Positions 34,606 through 47,834 of a stretch of 64,000 bases of DNA are shown here, piece after piece. The notes beneath the pieces were generated by a model, which was given only the letters and a program-made list of their open reading frames with translations, was not told where the DNA came from and made no database searches. The number at the start of each line of letters is the position of its first letter. Within the stretch, counting starts at the first letter, position 1. The stretch is from the NCBI GenBank assembly GCA_021234155.1, contig JAJEKV010000013.1, forward strand, positions 11,350,202 to 11,414,201, in the 5' to 3' direction. The stretch comes from Isoetes taiwanensis. Lineage: Eukaryota > Streptophyta > Lycopodiopsida > Isoetales > Isoetaceae. The position numbers were made by a program, and so were the translations under genes.

Positions 34606-34665
34606 ACTCGGGCCATGTGGCCATGGCCAAAATGGCTTGGACTTGGGCCACATGGCCCTCAATTT
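34606..34665. repeat. Inverted repeat upstream of PANK2
   Basis: GGGCCATGTGGC (34610-34621) and GCCACATGGCCC (34647-34658) are perfect 12-bp arms with a 25-bp loop, flanked by A6 and T6 runs. It lies 120 bp upstream of the PANK2 start codon. It may be a small MITE remnant or a protein-binding palindrome. Confidence 0.6.
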
Positions 34666-34779
34666 TTTCCAGATCTACACCGTGTAGTCAATAATAATCT
34701 TCTTGATTCATACGTGGAAATTACGTGTACCATCATAATATGGACAAAAGGAGAAGTTTTGTAAAGGAAGCCAACAGCT

Positions 34780-37700
34780 ATGGAGTCAGCTCCGGTGGCC
34801 GTCCAGCACAAGAACACACTTCTGCCTAGAACGCCTTCTAGACCTCAGCTTGATCTTACTGGAGCTGCAATTCAAGGCTCAACCGAGGATAGACACCCCG
34901 TTATCGTTCTTCCTAACCAGAGTGATGACATTAGTCATTTTGCCATCGACATTGGAGGTTTTTTATCCTTCTTTTGAATATATAAAGCTTCATTTCCCGT
35001 ATACATGCTGTTGCATTTCAAATTCGCAAGAATTGCAGCTATGCATTATATAGTCTTCCTCCATTCTGTTCAATGCTGCTGAATTTATAACTAATTTTCC
35101 AGGATCCTTAATTAAGTTGGTATACTTTTCAAGACAATCTGAATTAACTGGAACAAGTGGTTCCTGTAAGATCAAGCACTCAGGAGATTCCAAATCACCA
35201 AGGTTTCAGAAAGGCTTTCCTGGTGGTCGTCTTCATTTTGTCAAGTTCGAAACAAACGAGCTGAATGACTGTCTAGACTTTATTCAGTCAAAGAGACTCC
35301 ATTGCTCTAGCGCATTAGGTGAAACTCTACTTCCATTATTTCTTGCAATGATGTAGTTGAGGTTATGAGAAGGGCAACGATGAACTGTGCAATCCCTGTG
35401 ATCTCTATATTTCTTATTGCAGCTGATATGCTTTTAACTTCTGTTTCAGATGGTCCAAGTGGAGAAGAACCAGTTATAAAGGTACTTCCTGTTGTGTTCT
35501 GCCATAATAGTGGAATATGACATTCCTAATGCAAAAAGCATGTCCTTTCAAACTGAAAAGTAAGATATATTCAATGGGTTAAAAAAAGCCATAAAGAACA
35601 GGACTCTTTTGGAACAAAAAGGACATCTTAGACTCATTACATCCGTTGGATTCCATGTCAAATCACCAACTAAATTAGGCCTTTGCATATGATTCTTATT
35701 ATATAATTGACATGCTAACAATAAATGGACATCTGACACAAGTTGTTAGACCATCAGTGACAGGAAATAGATAGAATACCACATTGGCAGCATCCAGTGG
35801 AGATTTTTTTATCAGTTGTCCAGATTATATGTCCCGATTATAAGGCAGCCCAACACTGAATTATCAAGAATGACAGCCCGCACAATGTTTATGCAGTGTT
35901 TAGGCGCTTGCAGCACTTTTACAAGACATATTACACATAAGAAAATACAATCTAGAATCTTCAATTGATTTTGATTCCTGATAACTTCTTGGAGTTTCTT
36001 ACTCTTTTGTATTCCTACTCGCCTTGTAGACTGCAGAAGAGGAGAGTGGATACTTTCCATTTTTATTTTATTCTTATAAGAAGGTTCACTTTAAGGCTTA
36101 ACTTGGAATGGAACTGTTTGGAAAGGCCACAGGTGGTGGAGCATTCAAATATGCAGATGTATTCAAAGAAAGACTGGGAGTGACATTAGATAAGGAGGAT
36201 GAGATAGATTGTCTTGTTGCTGGAGCAAATTTTCTGCTCAGGGTAATTTTATATTCTGTAGTTACTTTCATATCGTATGCTTCATGATTCATCATCCTTT
36301 CATGTCCTTACTCTATGCTTCCTTTCTAGCTGTATCTGTCTTCAAGAAACATTTTGATATGCTCGCCAAAAGCATTTTGAGTTACATTTATTCTTGGACA
36401 GGCTATCAGAGATGAGGCATTCACACACATGGAAGGTCAGAAACAATTTGTGCATATTGATCATAATGACCTTTTTCCATACCTGTTGGTCAATATTGGG
36501 TCTGGAGTTAGCATGATTAAGGTGAACAAGTTCGGCTTTATTTCCTATTACTACAACAAATGTTATTGACACTAACATGTCTAAGAGAGTAGGTTGAGGC
36601 AGATGGACAATTTGAGAGGGTTAGTGGAACTAACGTAGGTGGAGGCACATTTTGGGGACTTGGACGGCTTCTCACTAAGTGCAAGAGGTATTGTTCAATT
36701 TACACTTTGTCTCTAACAACTGCTAGGGCGATACTAGCTCTTTTAAAACACATTTCTCTGCCATGGGTTGGGTGGATGCAATGTTGATGGTAAACAATCC
36801 AGCATATTAGTTCATAACTACCAGTTAAAACGCAATAGAAAGAAGAGAAAATGGTGACAAATATTCAATTTTGCGACATTTATAACTGGCATGCAGAAGG
36901 AGATAGAAGCATCCCGTATTTATTCCAAGTTCAAAAGGAATTTTCAGAATTTCTCCCAGCTGATTGGACCTGTTCGTATATCTAGGAATCTCCTAGCTCA
37001 TTGAATCCCTTGAATATTGGTCAGTTAGGCAAGCTGATGCTGTACATTTTGAGAGGAATGGAAAATGGCAAACTAGATAGGGTTCTATATCCTGGTTAAT
37101 AACAGGAAGCATTTTTCTATGATTGCAACGTGATAGACCAGCATTAAATTCTGAATAAATTCATAATTTTCAGCTTTGATGATATATTGGAGCTTAGTCA
37201 GGCCGGAGACAACAGTGCAGTAGATATGCTAGTTGGGGATATTTATGGCGGTCTGGAATATTCAAAGGTCAGATATTTAGGTGGTTTTTTCCTTGCAGAA
37301 TCCGGGGTCTACAACGTTTGTAATGATGCTATAAATTATAGATTGGCCTTTCAGCTACAACAATTGCATCAAGCTTTGGCAAGGTTATTGCCGGAAACAA
37401 GGATCTTTCTGACTTTAGACCGGAAGATATTTCCCTCTCTCTCTTGCGGATGATTTCTTATAATATTGGGCAGGTTTGTCATCTATTGTTCTTTATATGC
37501 AGTATCACTTGTTGTTACAATATAATAGATAGATGTACAAGAAATGTAAAAGTTAAGGGTCAGAAATTGCACTGTGAATTTGCCCATGGGCCAGTTAGCT
37601 TGTGGAATTCTTTGTTTCTTGATGAGGAAAGGCAGTTGCTTTTGCTGCCTCAAATTCCTGGGCTTTGTGAAGAGAAACCAGTGCATTTAGCAAGATTAGC

Positions 37701-40700
37701 ATGTTTTATATACTTCCTTTGGAGCCTGACACAGTATTCAAGCTTAAATGTTTTTTTTCTTGTTCCCTGTAGTGGCTAGTTTTTCTGATATATAATTGTC
37801 ATGAGGTCTTAATCCCTCCCAGTGGGGGGAAGGTATTATGTGCTTGGTATCCTTTGGGCATGTTCATTAATCTACTACTGGGAAGTTACGATCAATGACA
37901 CATGTTATTACAGATTGCTTACCTAAATGCATTGCGATATGGATTAAAGCGAATATTTTTTGGAGGCTTTTTTATCCGTGGTCATGCATATACCATGGAC
38001 ACAATGTCTTTTGCAGTATCATTTTGGTATGTAACAGGATGGTCAGATTTGAGTGGTTCCTGTTATTTTGCTGGATTTTTTATGGACTTTGTGAAAATGC
38101 AAGCTCAAACTTAACCTTTTATTTGGTACATTCATGCAAAAGATTAAACTCCATAAGTGGCACTATATTCTAACCCTAGTTTGTTATTATTGAACGTAGG
38201 TTTTTATGCTTAGGTAGTCTATGGAGTTCTTGCAGCCATCTAAATGCCTTTGGCATAAAGAAAAAATAAAGATATTTCAAATTACCTTTGCAAAATGTGC
38301 TACTGAAAATTCAGGCCCCATTGCTTTGCTTCAAGGAAGGTAACAAGATATAATAACAACAGCCGATAGAAAACTTGACCTCTACTCTCTCTTACACTTT
38401 AAGTAATATGATTGACTGTTTATAATGGGCCACACATATGTCAATGTGGATACATCTCAGCCACGTGTGAGTTTACATTACGATTTAGTCCAAACAACAT
38501 ACTTCTATGAAGATGGAATTCTTGCAGATGCGGATAATCATCTTCTTTCTTCTTTCTCAAGTTTTATGTTAGGCTCTTCTTTTTGCTGATTATGTTGGAC
38601 ATTTTGGTTCTTATGTGTCTGCCTCATTGCAGGTCCAAGGGGCAAGCTCAAGCAATGTTCCTACGGCATGAAGGGTTCCTAGGTGCTTTGGGTGCCTTTC
38701 TGAGTTATGATAAACATGGCCTTGCAAGTTTAACCGCTCATCAGTTTGTGGAAAGATTTCCGATGGGCGCACCTTATGCTGGAGGAAAGATCCATGGACC
38801 TCCTATTAGGGACTTGAATGAGAAGGTGAGAGATGCAGCTGTTGATGCTAATTTTGCAATCTTGGGAGTTCTTTTGATCATCTTGTAGGTAAAGGAACAT
38901 TTAGGTTGTGTTAATTTTCAAACTGGTATAAAAGACAAAAGGTATAGAAACAAAAGGAACCAAAAGATTTTAAGCATGTACTCATGTACGGCAGGCCAAT
39001 AATGTCTGGCGGAGGAAGTATTTTCAAGTTTAGAAATTGCAGGTCAGGAGAAAAATTGATCATGTCAGCAGTTTTGCTTTGGTGCTGCTTGTACTCTTTT
39101 AGAATGTCAAAATTGATGCTATTATTGCTCCCTCCTTTTGCTGATTCTCGTCACTAATAAATGAAGAGGTGGTCTGGTTTGAGTAGGAGGGATCCATTGA
39201 AGTCTCTTGTTCTATCGACTGATTATCACGGTGTCTGAAAATTATTATCTAATCAGGCTCCAGCATAGCTGTACAGTATGTTCTATTTACTTGAGGCTGA
39301 TGTTCAAATCTCTGTTGACATTTGCAAGAGGTCACCGTAACCTTATGTTGTTTCTGGATATCGTGCAATACTTCTATACAAAGCTTATCATATTTTGCAT
39401 TAAGTGCAGCCCTCTCAGAGCATTTACCAGTTTTGATTTGTGATCTTAAAGTTGCGGATTGAGAATGGTTGGTCTTTCACTTCAATGAGCTTCTATCTTA
39501 TGAAAATAAGAATTATTATGAATGCTGTGTGAAACATTTAAGTTAAACACACCTATAATTGAAACGTGTCAAATTCAGAATGCTTTGTGGTATCTGTTGC
39601 AGATAACATGGATGGAAAAGTTTGTACAAAAGGGAATAGAAATAACAGCACCAGTACCAATTGGAACCACAGGGCTTGGCGGATTTGAACCTCCACTCAC
39701 CCGGTCTAGGTCCTTACGCCATGACTCGAGCGCAGAATTAAATGTTGGAGTGCTTCATTTAGTCCCGTCATTGGAACCATTTCCTTTGCTTGCAGATCCA
39801 AAAGGGTGAGATGCAGTTCTATTATCTGGTATATGGTATTTAGAGTATGCAACAAATCAACACTTCAATCTAACACCCATCTGTTCTAAGCTTTTTTGTG
39901 AAATGCCTCATCTATGGTAAAACAATAAGAATTTTAAGTCGGAAGTTTTGTTTTAGGTGTTCATACATCAGTCTTTTCTGTGAATCAATATTTACTGGTG
40001 GTATGGTATAGATAAGGTCATTATAGTCGTTGTCATGCCAGTCCTCCAGTGGCGCTGTAGATTTCTACTTGCCTATCCTTGGTTGGTGCTGATTATCAAC
40101 AAATTTGGTGCAGGTATGAGCCTAACACCATTGATTTGGCAGACTTGGATGAAAGGGAGTAAGTTCTCTTAACATTTTTTGCTTGGAATGATGGTCTAAA
40201 GATTCATGAACATAATTTTCAAAGCTGATTGTTGCTCAGAAAGTTATTATTGATGTAGAATTCTTGAGATTCTAATCCAATCAACTCTTGAATGCTCAGC
40301 CAATAATTGATATTATCCGTTAGCCCTGCAGGTATTGGTTCAGCATTCTTCGCGAACATTTACCTGATTTGGTTGAAATGGTATTTCTGAAACTTCTAGT
40401 GGTAGATCTCAGTTTTAGACATAATGCCAAAAGATTGAGAATGCACCACTTCACAATTAGTGAGCCACCACATGTTATATTAAAGTTGTAATTCAGAAAT
40501 GAACAGACCAGGGATCAAATGTGCCCTTGCTTAGCTACTAGGTGAACTTAATGGGCAACCATGTTAAATTAGGTTTTCCTGGAAGGTGCATCTGAGTAAC
40601 AAAAAGTTCCAATTCATCTTCTCTTTCTATTTTGCCATGTCATTTCCCATGTCAATGTATCAACAAAACCGATATTTAGCAGTTTAGTTCTATTTTCTTT

Positions 40701-43700
40701 ATGATTGAGCCCTAATAACATGAAAATCTATTTTCTTTCAGTGCAATTTGTACTGGTTTAGACTGTGCTCAAAAATAGTATTCTCTCTAGATATTGTACG
40801 ACGCACCGAAGGAGGTTCATGGAAGCTTGTGGTTGGTCAAGTGCAGTTTGTAGATTAATTGAGTGCAATTTGGGTGATTTGTCAGCACTTTGTCATCTAA
40901 GCAACTTATGGTAGTCTTATTGCATAGTGCATCACTGCTGGACAATGTGCAGCAAAACTTGGTTCACTAGGCTGCAGACAATTGCATATTTTAACAAGTA
41001 AAGAATCACAAGATTGCGATTGAATAGTGTGTTCTTGAATATCAGTTCGAAGAATGTATGCCATTTGCATGACTTTATGATTGACGTGACTGCCATGCAT
41101 AGCCTTTGCTGCTTGTTAGTAAAAATCATTAAATTGGAGTTGTTTCCTGCTTGCTTATGTAATGCTTTTCTTAAAGGCGGTAGCAAGTGAAGGAGCTACA
41201 GTTGAAGCAAAAAGAAGAGGGGATGCATTTGCCCGTGCATTCCGGGCTCATCTTGCAAGGTAGCATCTTTTGCTGGAAACCCATTGGCATGTAACCAGAG
41301 AAGTGTGTTAGTTTACTTTCTTTTATGTTTATGGCCATGGTCTCATCAGTGCATGTCAGGAAATGACAAAAAAACTTCTTAGAAATTATGTTCAATTTTT
41401 TTTTCATATGATATCTGACTGGTACACATGAAAGTAAAACATTTTTAACAATGACCATTCCATTTGGCATTCTCTCTTCTTGAGATTTAAAGTGCTTTCT
41501 TCCTGCCACAAGACATTTGGATATTCAGGTTTTCTTGTCAGGGATTGAATGGATCTGGCAATGCACACACTCTCCAGTATTGTTGGCAGCTTGCTGATGT
41601 GGATTACTAGGGTATGGGCAGGGCATAAATTTAGAGAGACATGAAAGGCAATGTTAGGGAATTGTTGAAGCTAAAACGGAGAGAGTGGATAGATTCAGCA
41701 GTTTAGTTTCATGCTTAGTTGGATTTCAGTTTCAGTAGGGAGTGTTAGGAGATATCGAGGTGAAGTGAAACTAACTTACTTGGGGGCCCTTTTTTAGGTC
41801 AAATCTATTATATTTAGGCACCCTTATAGATAGAGTCTATGATGTTTCTATAACTCTAGTCTATATATCTTGATTCATCACTCATATCCTTCAGTTATCA
41901 TTGGCTTCAATGTTAGCTATATGCTAGGTGACCTTATTATGATGACTCAGCATATCACCCTGCCACATGTGGTGATGACATGGCCTATCTATAAAGGCCA
42001 TGGTCATGTAGAGTTTAGCTCTTCCTTCTGTTTCATGCGTAGAGTAGTTTAAGCCTCTCTTCTTGTCTCTCTCTATTCCTTCAATTCACTCTTAGTCAGA
42101 GAGCTCTTTCGTGGTATCAGAGAGCCGGCTTTGAGGAAAGAGTTAGCGACAGGGACTCTCATTTCTTTTATCGATTATCTGGAAAAGAGGATTCACACCC
42201 TGAGAGGAATTGCTGAGGCTTCTCAATCAGCCAAGATTTGTCTGCATCAGAAGATTTCACAGGGACTTTTGCTAGTTTTGCAAGAAACAGGGGAGTTTGC
42301 GAAACTTGTTGCAAATTCTGAAGCAGGAGTTATCAATTTTCTTTCTTGCTGCAATAGGTCGATTTCGAAGCAGAGCATTGTTACATGCACTTACACATTC
42401 AAGAATATATGAAATTACATCTTACTGAGCTGATTTTAGTCAGATCTGGTCCCAGGATTGCCCAACTCTATAATTTGAAGAAGTTTCTTGAAGCCTGTTT
42501 TTCTCATCCTTAGATCTTTCAGATCTGAGTGATCTTTCAGATCTGAGTGCTTGGAGTCGTGCTATTGGTAGATCTATTCAGATTGCTTCACATTGTTATT
42601 TCCAGCAAGTATTCTTGAGCAATTACAATGACAGCTACCAATGAACCTGGATCCAGTACTTGATGGTGAAAATTATTTCACATGGAGAGATGTTCTTCTG
42701 TCCTCATATACCAGCAGAGGCATAGTCTGCTGCCACAGAAAACAGTGCTCGTGCATCCTACATATGATTGATATTCTTGAGAATCACTTTCTCAATCTGG
42801 CTACAGAGAATTTGGCAGCAGCTGATGTATGGGCTATTGACTCTGGAGCGGCTAAACACCTAGCAGATAAAAGGAATTGGGCTCAGGGGAATGAGATGCA
42901 AGGCACCATAATAGGTTTTGTGTTGATTACGAAATGAGAGAGCGCTAACTATAGTCACACGTGATGATGAGATGATGACATTAATAGTGAGTTAGAGTAA
43001 TTCAGAGTTATATTCTCTGCTGCAACGTCTGCACTCCTAAACGCTGCTTCATCTTCTTGAACAGTGAGCCTGCAAGGGGCTTTATAAAACTATCAGCTAA
43101 TTGTTAAGAGTGTTGCAATGTTCCAGCTGTGAAACCTTGTTCTGCAAGTGTTCCCTCACAAAGCAAGCTTGCAGGTCAAAATGCTTAGTTGGATGATGAT
43201 ATTTATAATCGTTTACAAGATTAATAGCTCCTGAGTTATCAACCTGAATCTTAACTGAGGTAACAGGTAGCTGAAGATCTTGAACCAAATGAAGAAACCA
43301 CGTCATTTCCTGTGTTCCAGCAGATGGAGCTCACGTTCAGTAGTATTCAGATGTCAACAACTCACGTTGCAAACTGAGGATGAAGATGTCGATGGTACAT
43401 TGTAGAGACAGCTTGTTGGTGCCTTGCTATTCATCCAGGCATTGTCTATGCAGTAGGAGTCCTATCTAGGTTCATGACACATCCTAAAGAGACTCATTGG
43501 AGGGCAGCAAAGCGTGTTCTTTGCTACTCAAAAGGACTACTACAGATGGACTAAGGTATACAAAAGTTCTAAATGCTAAACTAGCTCTATACTCTGACTC
43601 AGACATGGCATCCATTGACATTGATTACAGAATAGGATATGTCTCCTTTCTTGGAAGAAATCCTATCAGCTGGAAGTCACAAAAGAAAGACACCAATAGC

Positions 43701-46700
43701 ATAAGCACCAGTGAAGTAGAATTCAAAGCTCTTATACTTACAGTTCAGAAAATGCTATGGCTGGTCCATCTTTTGAAGTTCGGAGCTATTCATTGCGCTA
43801 AACACTATCAGATGCATCTCCACATAAAGCATATGGATATCAAACTTTGCTTTTAGGGAACAGTTACAAAATGGGCAGCTCAACATCTCTCACCGCACCA
43901 CAACCGATCAGCATGCTTATAAAAGCTCTTACATGTCATATTTCTCTTGTTTCTGTTTTTTGCTATGCTTTAGCTATATGCTAGGTCATCTTATGATGGC
44001 TCACCATATCACCCTGCCACATGTAGTGATTACATGGCCTATTTATAAAGGCCACGGTCACGTAGAGTTTAGCACTTCTTTTTTTGCATGCGCAGAGTTA
44101 GCTTACGCCTCTCTTCTTTTCGTTCTCTATTCCTTCAATTTACTTCAGTCATAGAGCTCTTTCATTCAGCATATTATATGTTTAGCAAGTGGATCAATGT
44201 TGTTTTGTTACCTCCTTTCATCAAGTTATATTGAATGATTCTATTTTTTGCTGCGTGGTAGGTTATGTGAAGAACCTGCAGCTTATGGAAAGCTAGGTCT
44301 TGCCAACCTTTTGGAATTAAGGGAGGAATGCCTGCGCGAATTCCAATTTACAGATGCATATCGAGCCATAAAACAAAGGTCTTGAAATTTGCTAAATGAT
44401 GATCTGGCCCTTGCACAAGTTCTAATATGCTGGTTTGTTTCAGAGAGAATGAAGCCTCTTTGGCTGTTCTTGCTGACCTTCTAATGGAGCTTGATAACAT
44501 GGATCCAGTAAAGTCTTTTTCATTCAAATAACATATTTTTAAGCTTGTACATTTTTTCAGCTTGATTTGACAAGGTGGTTTCATGTGTGCTGGTTTTAAC
44601 AACCTTCAGGGGCTGGGCATCTGAAATAATTACCTCTAGCATGTCAAGCCATTAAAGATTGGGTATTAAAATCATGTGATAGCTTGCCTTGTCATCAAGT
44701 GTTTTGCATTGCAGACTTCATGAAACGCGTAGACAACTGAAAGAAGACTTCCTCTAAAATTGTTTAAGCATTTGTTAGGCGGTTGAGAAATTTCTTCACT
44801 GTAACAAAGCCGTCAAAGGGAAATCTCATGCCAGGAAATTTTTATTAGAGGACAAGAAGCAGCACTATTAGAAAGTTAGAAACAGGAGTATGTCAATCAT
44901 GTACTGTTGCCATCATTATTTGTAGAAATGTAGTCGGTTCCATTTCCCAGAATTTGAAATGTTTAACAAGTCAACTATATGTGTTGATAGAGATGGCAAT
45001 ATTTTTTTTTTCCAATACAGGATGCAAGACTACTGGCTCTGATTGAAGGAGTTCTTGCTGCAAATATTTTTGATTGGGGATCTAAGGCTTGTGTTGAACT
45101 GTATCATAAGGGCACAATACTTGAAATTTATCGAATGAGTCGTAAGAAGATGCAACGGCCATGGAGGGTGAGTCTTGAGCTTCACACACAGAGTCTAAAA
45201 GATAAATGATTTCTTAAGATTTAAGCTTTATTTTGACAACTGGCTGGATAAAAGGTAGACGATTTTGATACATTTAAGAAAAGGTGGAATGAAGAAATAC
45301 CCCACAAAAGGGCATTGTTATTTGTGGACAATTCAGGTGCCGACATAGTTCTAGGAATGCTTCCTTTTGCACGGGAGCTTTTAAGGCGTGGAACAGAGGT
45401 ATTGTGGCTATTTACAGAGCAAACATTGTATCCAGTTGTTATTATCTTTCTAATTACGTTGATTCTATAGGTGGTACTGGTTGCAAATTCCCTGCCTGCA
45501 ATTAATGATGTAACGGCCAACGAGCTACCTGCTTTGATAGCTGCAGCATCAAAGGTAGATCCTTTTCCTTATATAAGATGAAGAAGTATAAAATGCTTGT
45601 CTGTTCCTACCAAAATTACATAAGTACCAAAACCCTTGATACAGCTAGAATTTGGATGGAAATCAAATTAACTTGTATCACATGATGGAAAATGTTCACC
45701 TTGTTGGAAATTGGTAAGACAATCCAAGGGAGTAGATAGCGGTTTGCAATCTGCAGCGCAGCTGCAACTTGTCAAGGTTAAACTTCTTTTGAGAAAGGTA
45801 GATCTTTTCCAAAGTTCGCAGTCCTTAATAAAGCAGAAAGGAACTTTGCGGAGATCTGTGAAATTGAAAGTTTGAAGGTCCTTGGCTAAAGTTAAGAATA
45901 TGTAGACATTGGGATCTGAAGATCTCGGGATGGAAGTACTATTGAGAAAAGACTTGAAAATCTTCTGATTCCTCTATCTTTATGCTGTTTCAAGCAATAT
46001 AGACTCTTTTGAACTTTCTCTTGGCCTTCCTGTAGTTGTGGTGGTAGGATAAAGGCTGACTAGTCTGAAGGCTAGTCTAGTTTAGTAAATTATGATTTTC
46101 ATGGCTGCTGTATGTGGGCGTCCCCAACTACAGCTGCTATGAGCCTGGCAGCTGCATCCAGAAGTTGTCCTTTTCCGTCCTTACCCACTGAGAGCCAGTA
46201 CTATCCCGATTCTTGGAACTTGGCCCAAGAGGAAAAACTTCTCCATAACCAATGCCATGTCTGGAAATAACATGCGACATGCCAACTTTTCTTTAATGTC
46301 TAATATGGATTTGGTCGCTTGTCTCTTGTTAGCGTGCATTCTTTATTCAGACATAATAGCATACTTCTATTTTTGGCAGCATTGTGATATCCTCAGGCAG
46401 GCGGCTGAATTGGGAGGGCTTTTGCCCAATCACTCGCAACACCCAGCTGCTGGAGTTCCGAGCTTGATGGCAGTTGAGAGTGGATGTGGCAGTCCTTGTA
46501 TAGATTTTAGGCAAGTCAGCTCTGACTTGGCACTTTTGGCGAAAGATGCAGATTTGGTAAGGATTCATGGTTGAAATGGTGAAATGTCTCATATAAAAGA
46601 CTGTTTATATATTTAGTAACATATTTTTACGAAATATAGGTCCTCTGTTGCTTGCCATTTTTAAACTTTACCGTGAATGGTTACTGATAGTATGTTGGGT

Positions 46701-46946
46701 GTATTATATAGGTTGTACTTGAAGGCATGGGTAGGTCCCTGCATACGAACTACAATGCCCATTTTAAATGCGAGGTCCTGAAGGTGAGATATGTTCAGCG
46801 TTCATTGTGTATGTAGCTGCAAATATTCTAACATTGAGGGGTATGTAAATCTGCAGCTTGCTATGATAAAGAATCAAAGGTTGGCTGAGAAGTTAGTAAA
46901 CGGCACTATATATGATTGCGTTTGTCGCTACGAGAGGGGACCTTAG
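34780..46946 (+). CDS. PANK2: Bifunctional pantothenate kinase 2 / DUF89 phosphatase, 22 exons
   Basis: Encodes an 854-residue protein. Exons: 34780-34957, 35103-35318, 35450-35481, 36126-36242, 36402-36521, 36593-36687, 37174-37267, 37342-37473, 37914-38026, 38633-38825, 39603-39805, 40114-40158, 40332-40380, 41177-41259, 44262-44378, 44444-44507, 45021-45167, 45255-45398, 45471-45554, 46380-46556, 46712-46783, 46857-46946. All introns are GT-AG and phases agree throughout. The start is fixed by an in-frame TAA at 34762. The N-terminal half is type II pantothenate kinase: [12 protein letters not shown] (57-68), [12 protein letters not shown] (144-155), [44 protein letters not shown]. It phosphorylates pantothenate, the first committed step of CoA synthesis. 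The C-terminal half is DUF89/ARMT1-like ([20 protein letters not shown] at 690-696; [13 protein letters not shown] from 804), in plants a 4'-phosphopantetheine phosphatase that counters the kinase. Intron 14 carries a copia element, but no exon is damaged. Confidence 0.96.
41736..44164 (+). mobile_element. Copia LTR retrotransposon in PANK2 intron 14, internally deleted
   Basis: The left LTR (about 41736 or 41743 to 42111) and right LTR (diverged start, clear from about 43972, ending 44164) share TTAGCTATATGCTAGGT, CACCCTGCCACATGT and TATAAAGGCCA (TATA-like) stretches and end in GAGCTCTTTC plus G/A. The primer-binding site TGGTATCAGAG follows the left LTR at 42113. Internal remnants: gag start [16 protein letters not shown] (about 42660), protease DSGAAKHL (42840s) and copia RNase H pieces ([17 protein letters not shown] at about 43450; [12 protein letters not shown] at about 43700). 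Integrase and RT are absent. TTCAG abuts both outer ends (41731-41735 and 44165-44169), a likely target duplication, although the left LTR would then begin TA instead of TG. It is in sense orientation with PANK2. Confidence 0.82.
42990..43310 (-). mobile_element. Antisense copia RNase H fragment inside the intron-14 element
   Basis: Minus-strand translation gives [16 protein letters not shown] (about 43255-43208), HPTKHFDL and, after a stop, [15 protein letters not shown] (about 43095-43050): the conserved end of a copia RNase H (DNxxAI, TKH, AD.xTKPL). It lies in opposite orientation to the surrounding copia pieces, so it is a separate insertion or an inversion. Confidence 0.75.
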
Positions 46947-47629
46947 CCAAATAGCATTGCAGCAAGTTCAATTTTTTATTCATTGAACCTCATTTTTATT
47001 CTTATTCTTGTTATCGTAATACAAGTCTGGTGGACAATAATTGAAGAGGCCAATTTCAGCTTCTGAAACCAAGAAATTCCACCACTTTATGGTGCTAGTA
47101 TTGACATTTTAACAGTCCACAAATGTGCCTTTTAACAACACTGTTTTTACTGGCTAAAAGGCTCCTATACTCATCCGATCCTGGAGGAAGTCATACTGAT
47201 GCCAATGCTTTTTTATTATGATCGTGGCATTTGTTTTGGTGGAGTTAAAAAGGATTTTTTAAGCTAAGAGTTCGTTGCAAAATTGCATGAACATCTCCAT
47301 TTTCTTTTGCCAGATTTAGCATGTCTTGGAGCTTGTGTGCTGCCCATTCCAGTGATGTCCGTTCCAGCGCGATTCCTTTTTTTATTGCACCTATAGATAA
47401 TCGGTTGATGGTTAAGATTAGGTCTTCGATTAGAAGAAGCAGATCATGGAATCCAATCCTAGGTGGCGCTGCCATGACCCATTCATGCCTTTGCTTTGAA
47501 AATGTATAGGGGAATGGCATCACAGGAGGGGGGCCGCGACCAGCGGTAGCGAGGAAGGGGTCTTTTGCGTGCCGGAATGGCATCCACAGTGCCATTCCCC
47601 TACTGTATAGTGATTGGGGAATAGATTTC
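46947..47629. other. PANK2 3' flank, no recognised gene
   Basis: 3' UTR and flanking DNA up to the copia target site. A 128-codon open frame on the minus strand (47631-47245) has no recognised domain. Part of it is an inverted repeat with arms AGGGGAATGGC (about 47508) and GCCATTCCCCT (about 47591), and words such as AGGAAGGGGTC that resemble the 9.5-kb modules, so it is more likely a MITE-like insertion than a gene. Confidence 0.5.
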
Positions 47630-47634
47630 AAGCT

Positions 47635-47834
47635 TGTTGATCAAATGAAGTCGTCTTGACATGTGGCACCCACAAAACCGTCACCTTCTCTTGACATGTG
47701 GCACCCACAAAACCGTCACCTTCTCGGTGCAAAAATATTGCTGTTTTGGTATTAAAGGATCCTTTCGATCCTCTCTTTGTATCAAGTTCTGGCATTCAAT
47801 AGAATCTGTCGCCTTACTATTCACCTGGGTTACA
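47635..47834 (+). repeat. Left LTR of copia element
   Basis: Starts TGTTGATC and ends GGTTACA, followed at once by the tRNA-Met type primer-binding site. Contains a 35-bp internal tandem duplication absent from the right LTR. Confidence 0.95.

Noticed and set aside
47245-47631. 128-codon minus-strand gene
   Set aside because: No domain, no conserved start context, overlaps an inverted repeat, and lies in the PANK2 3' flank.
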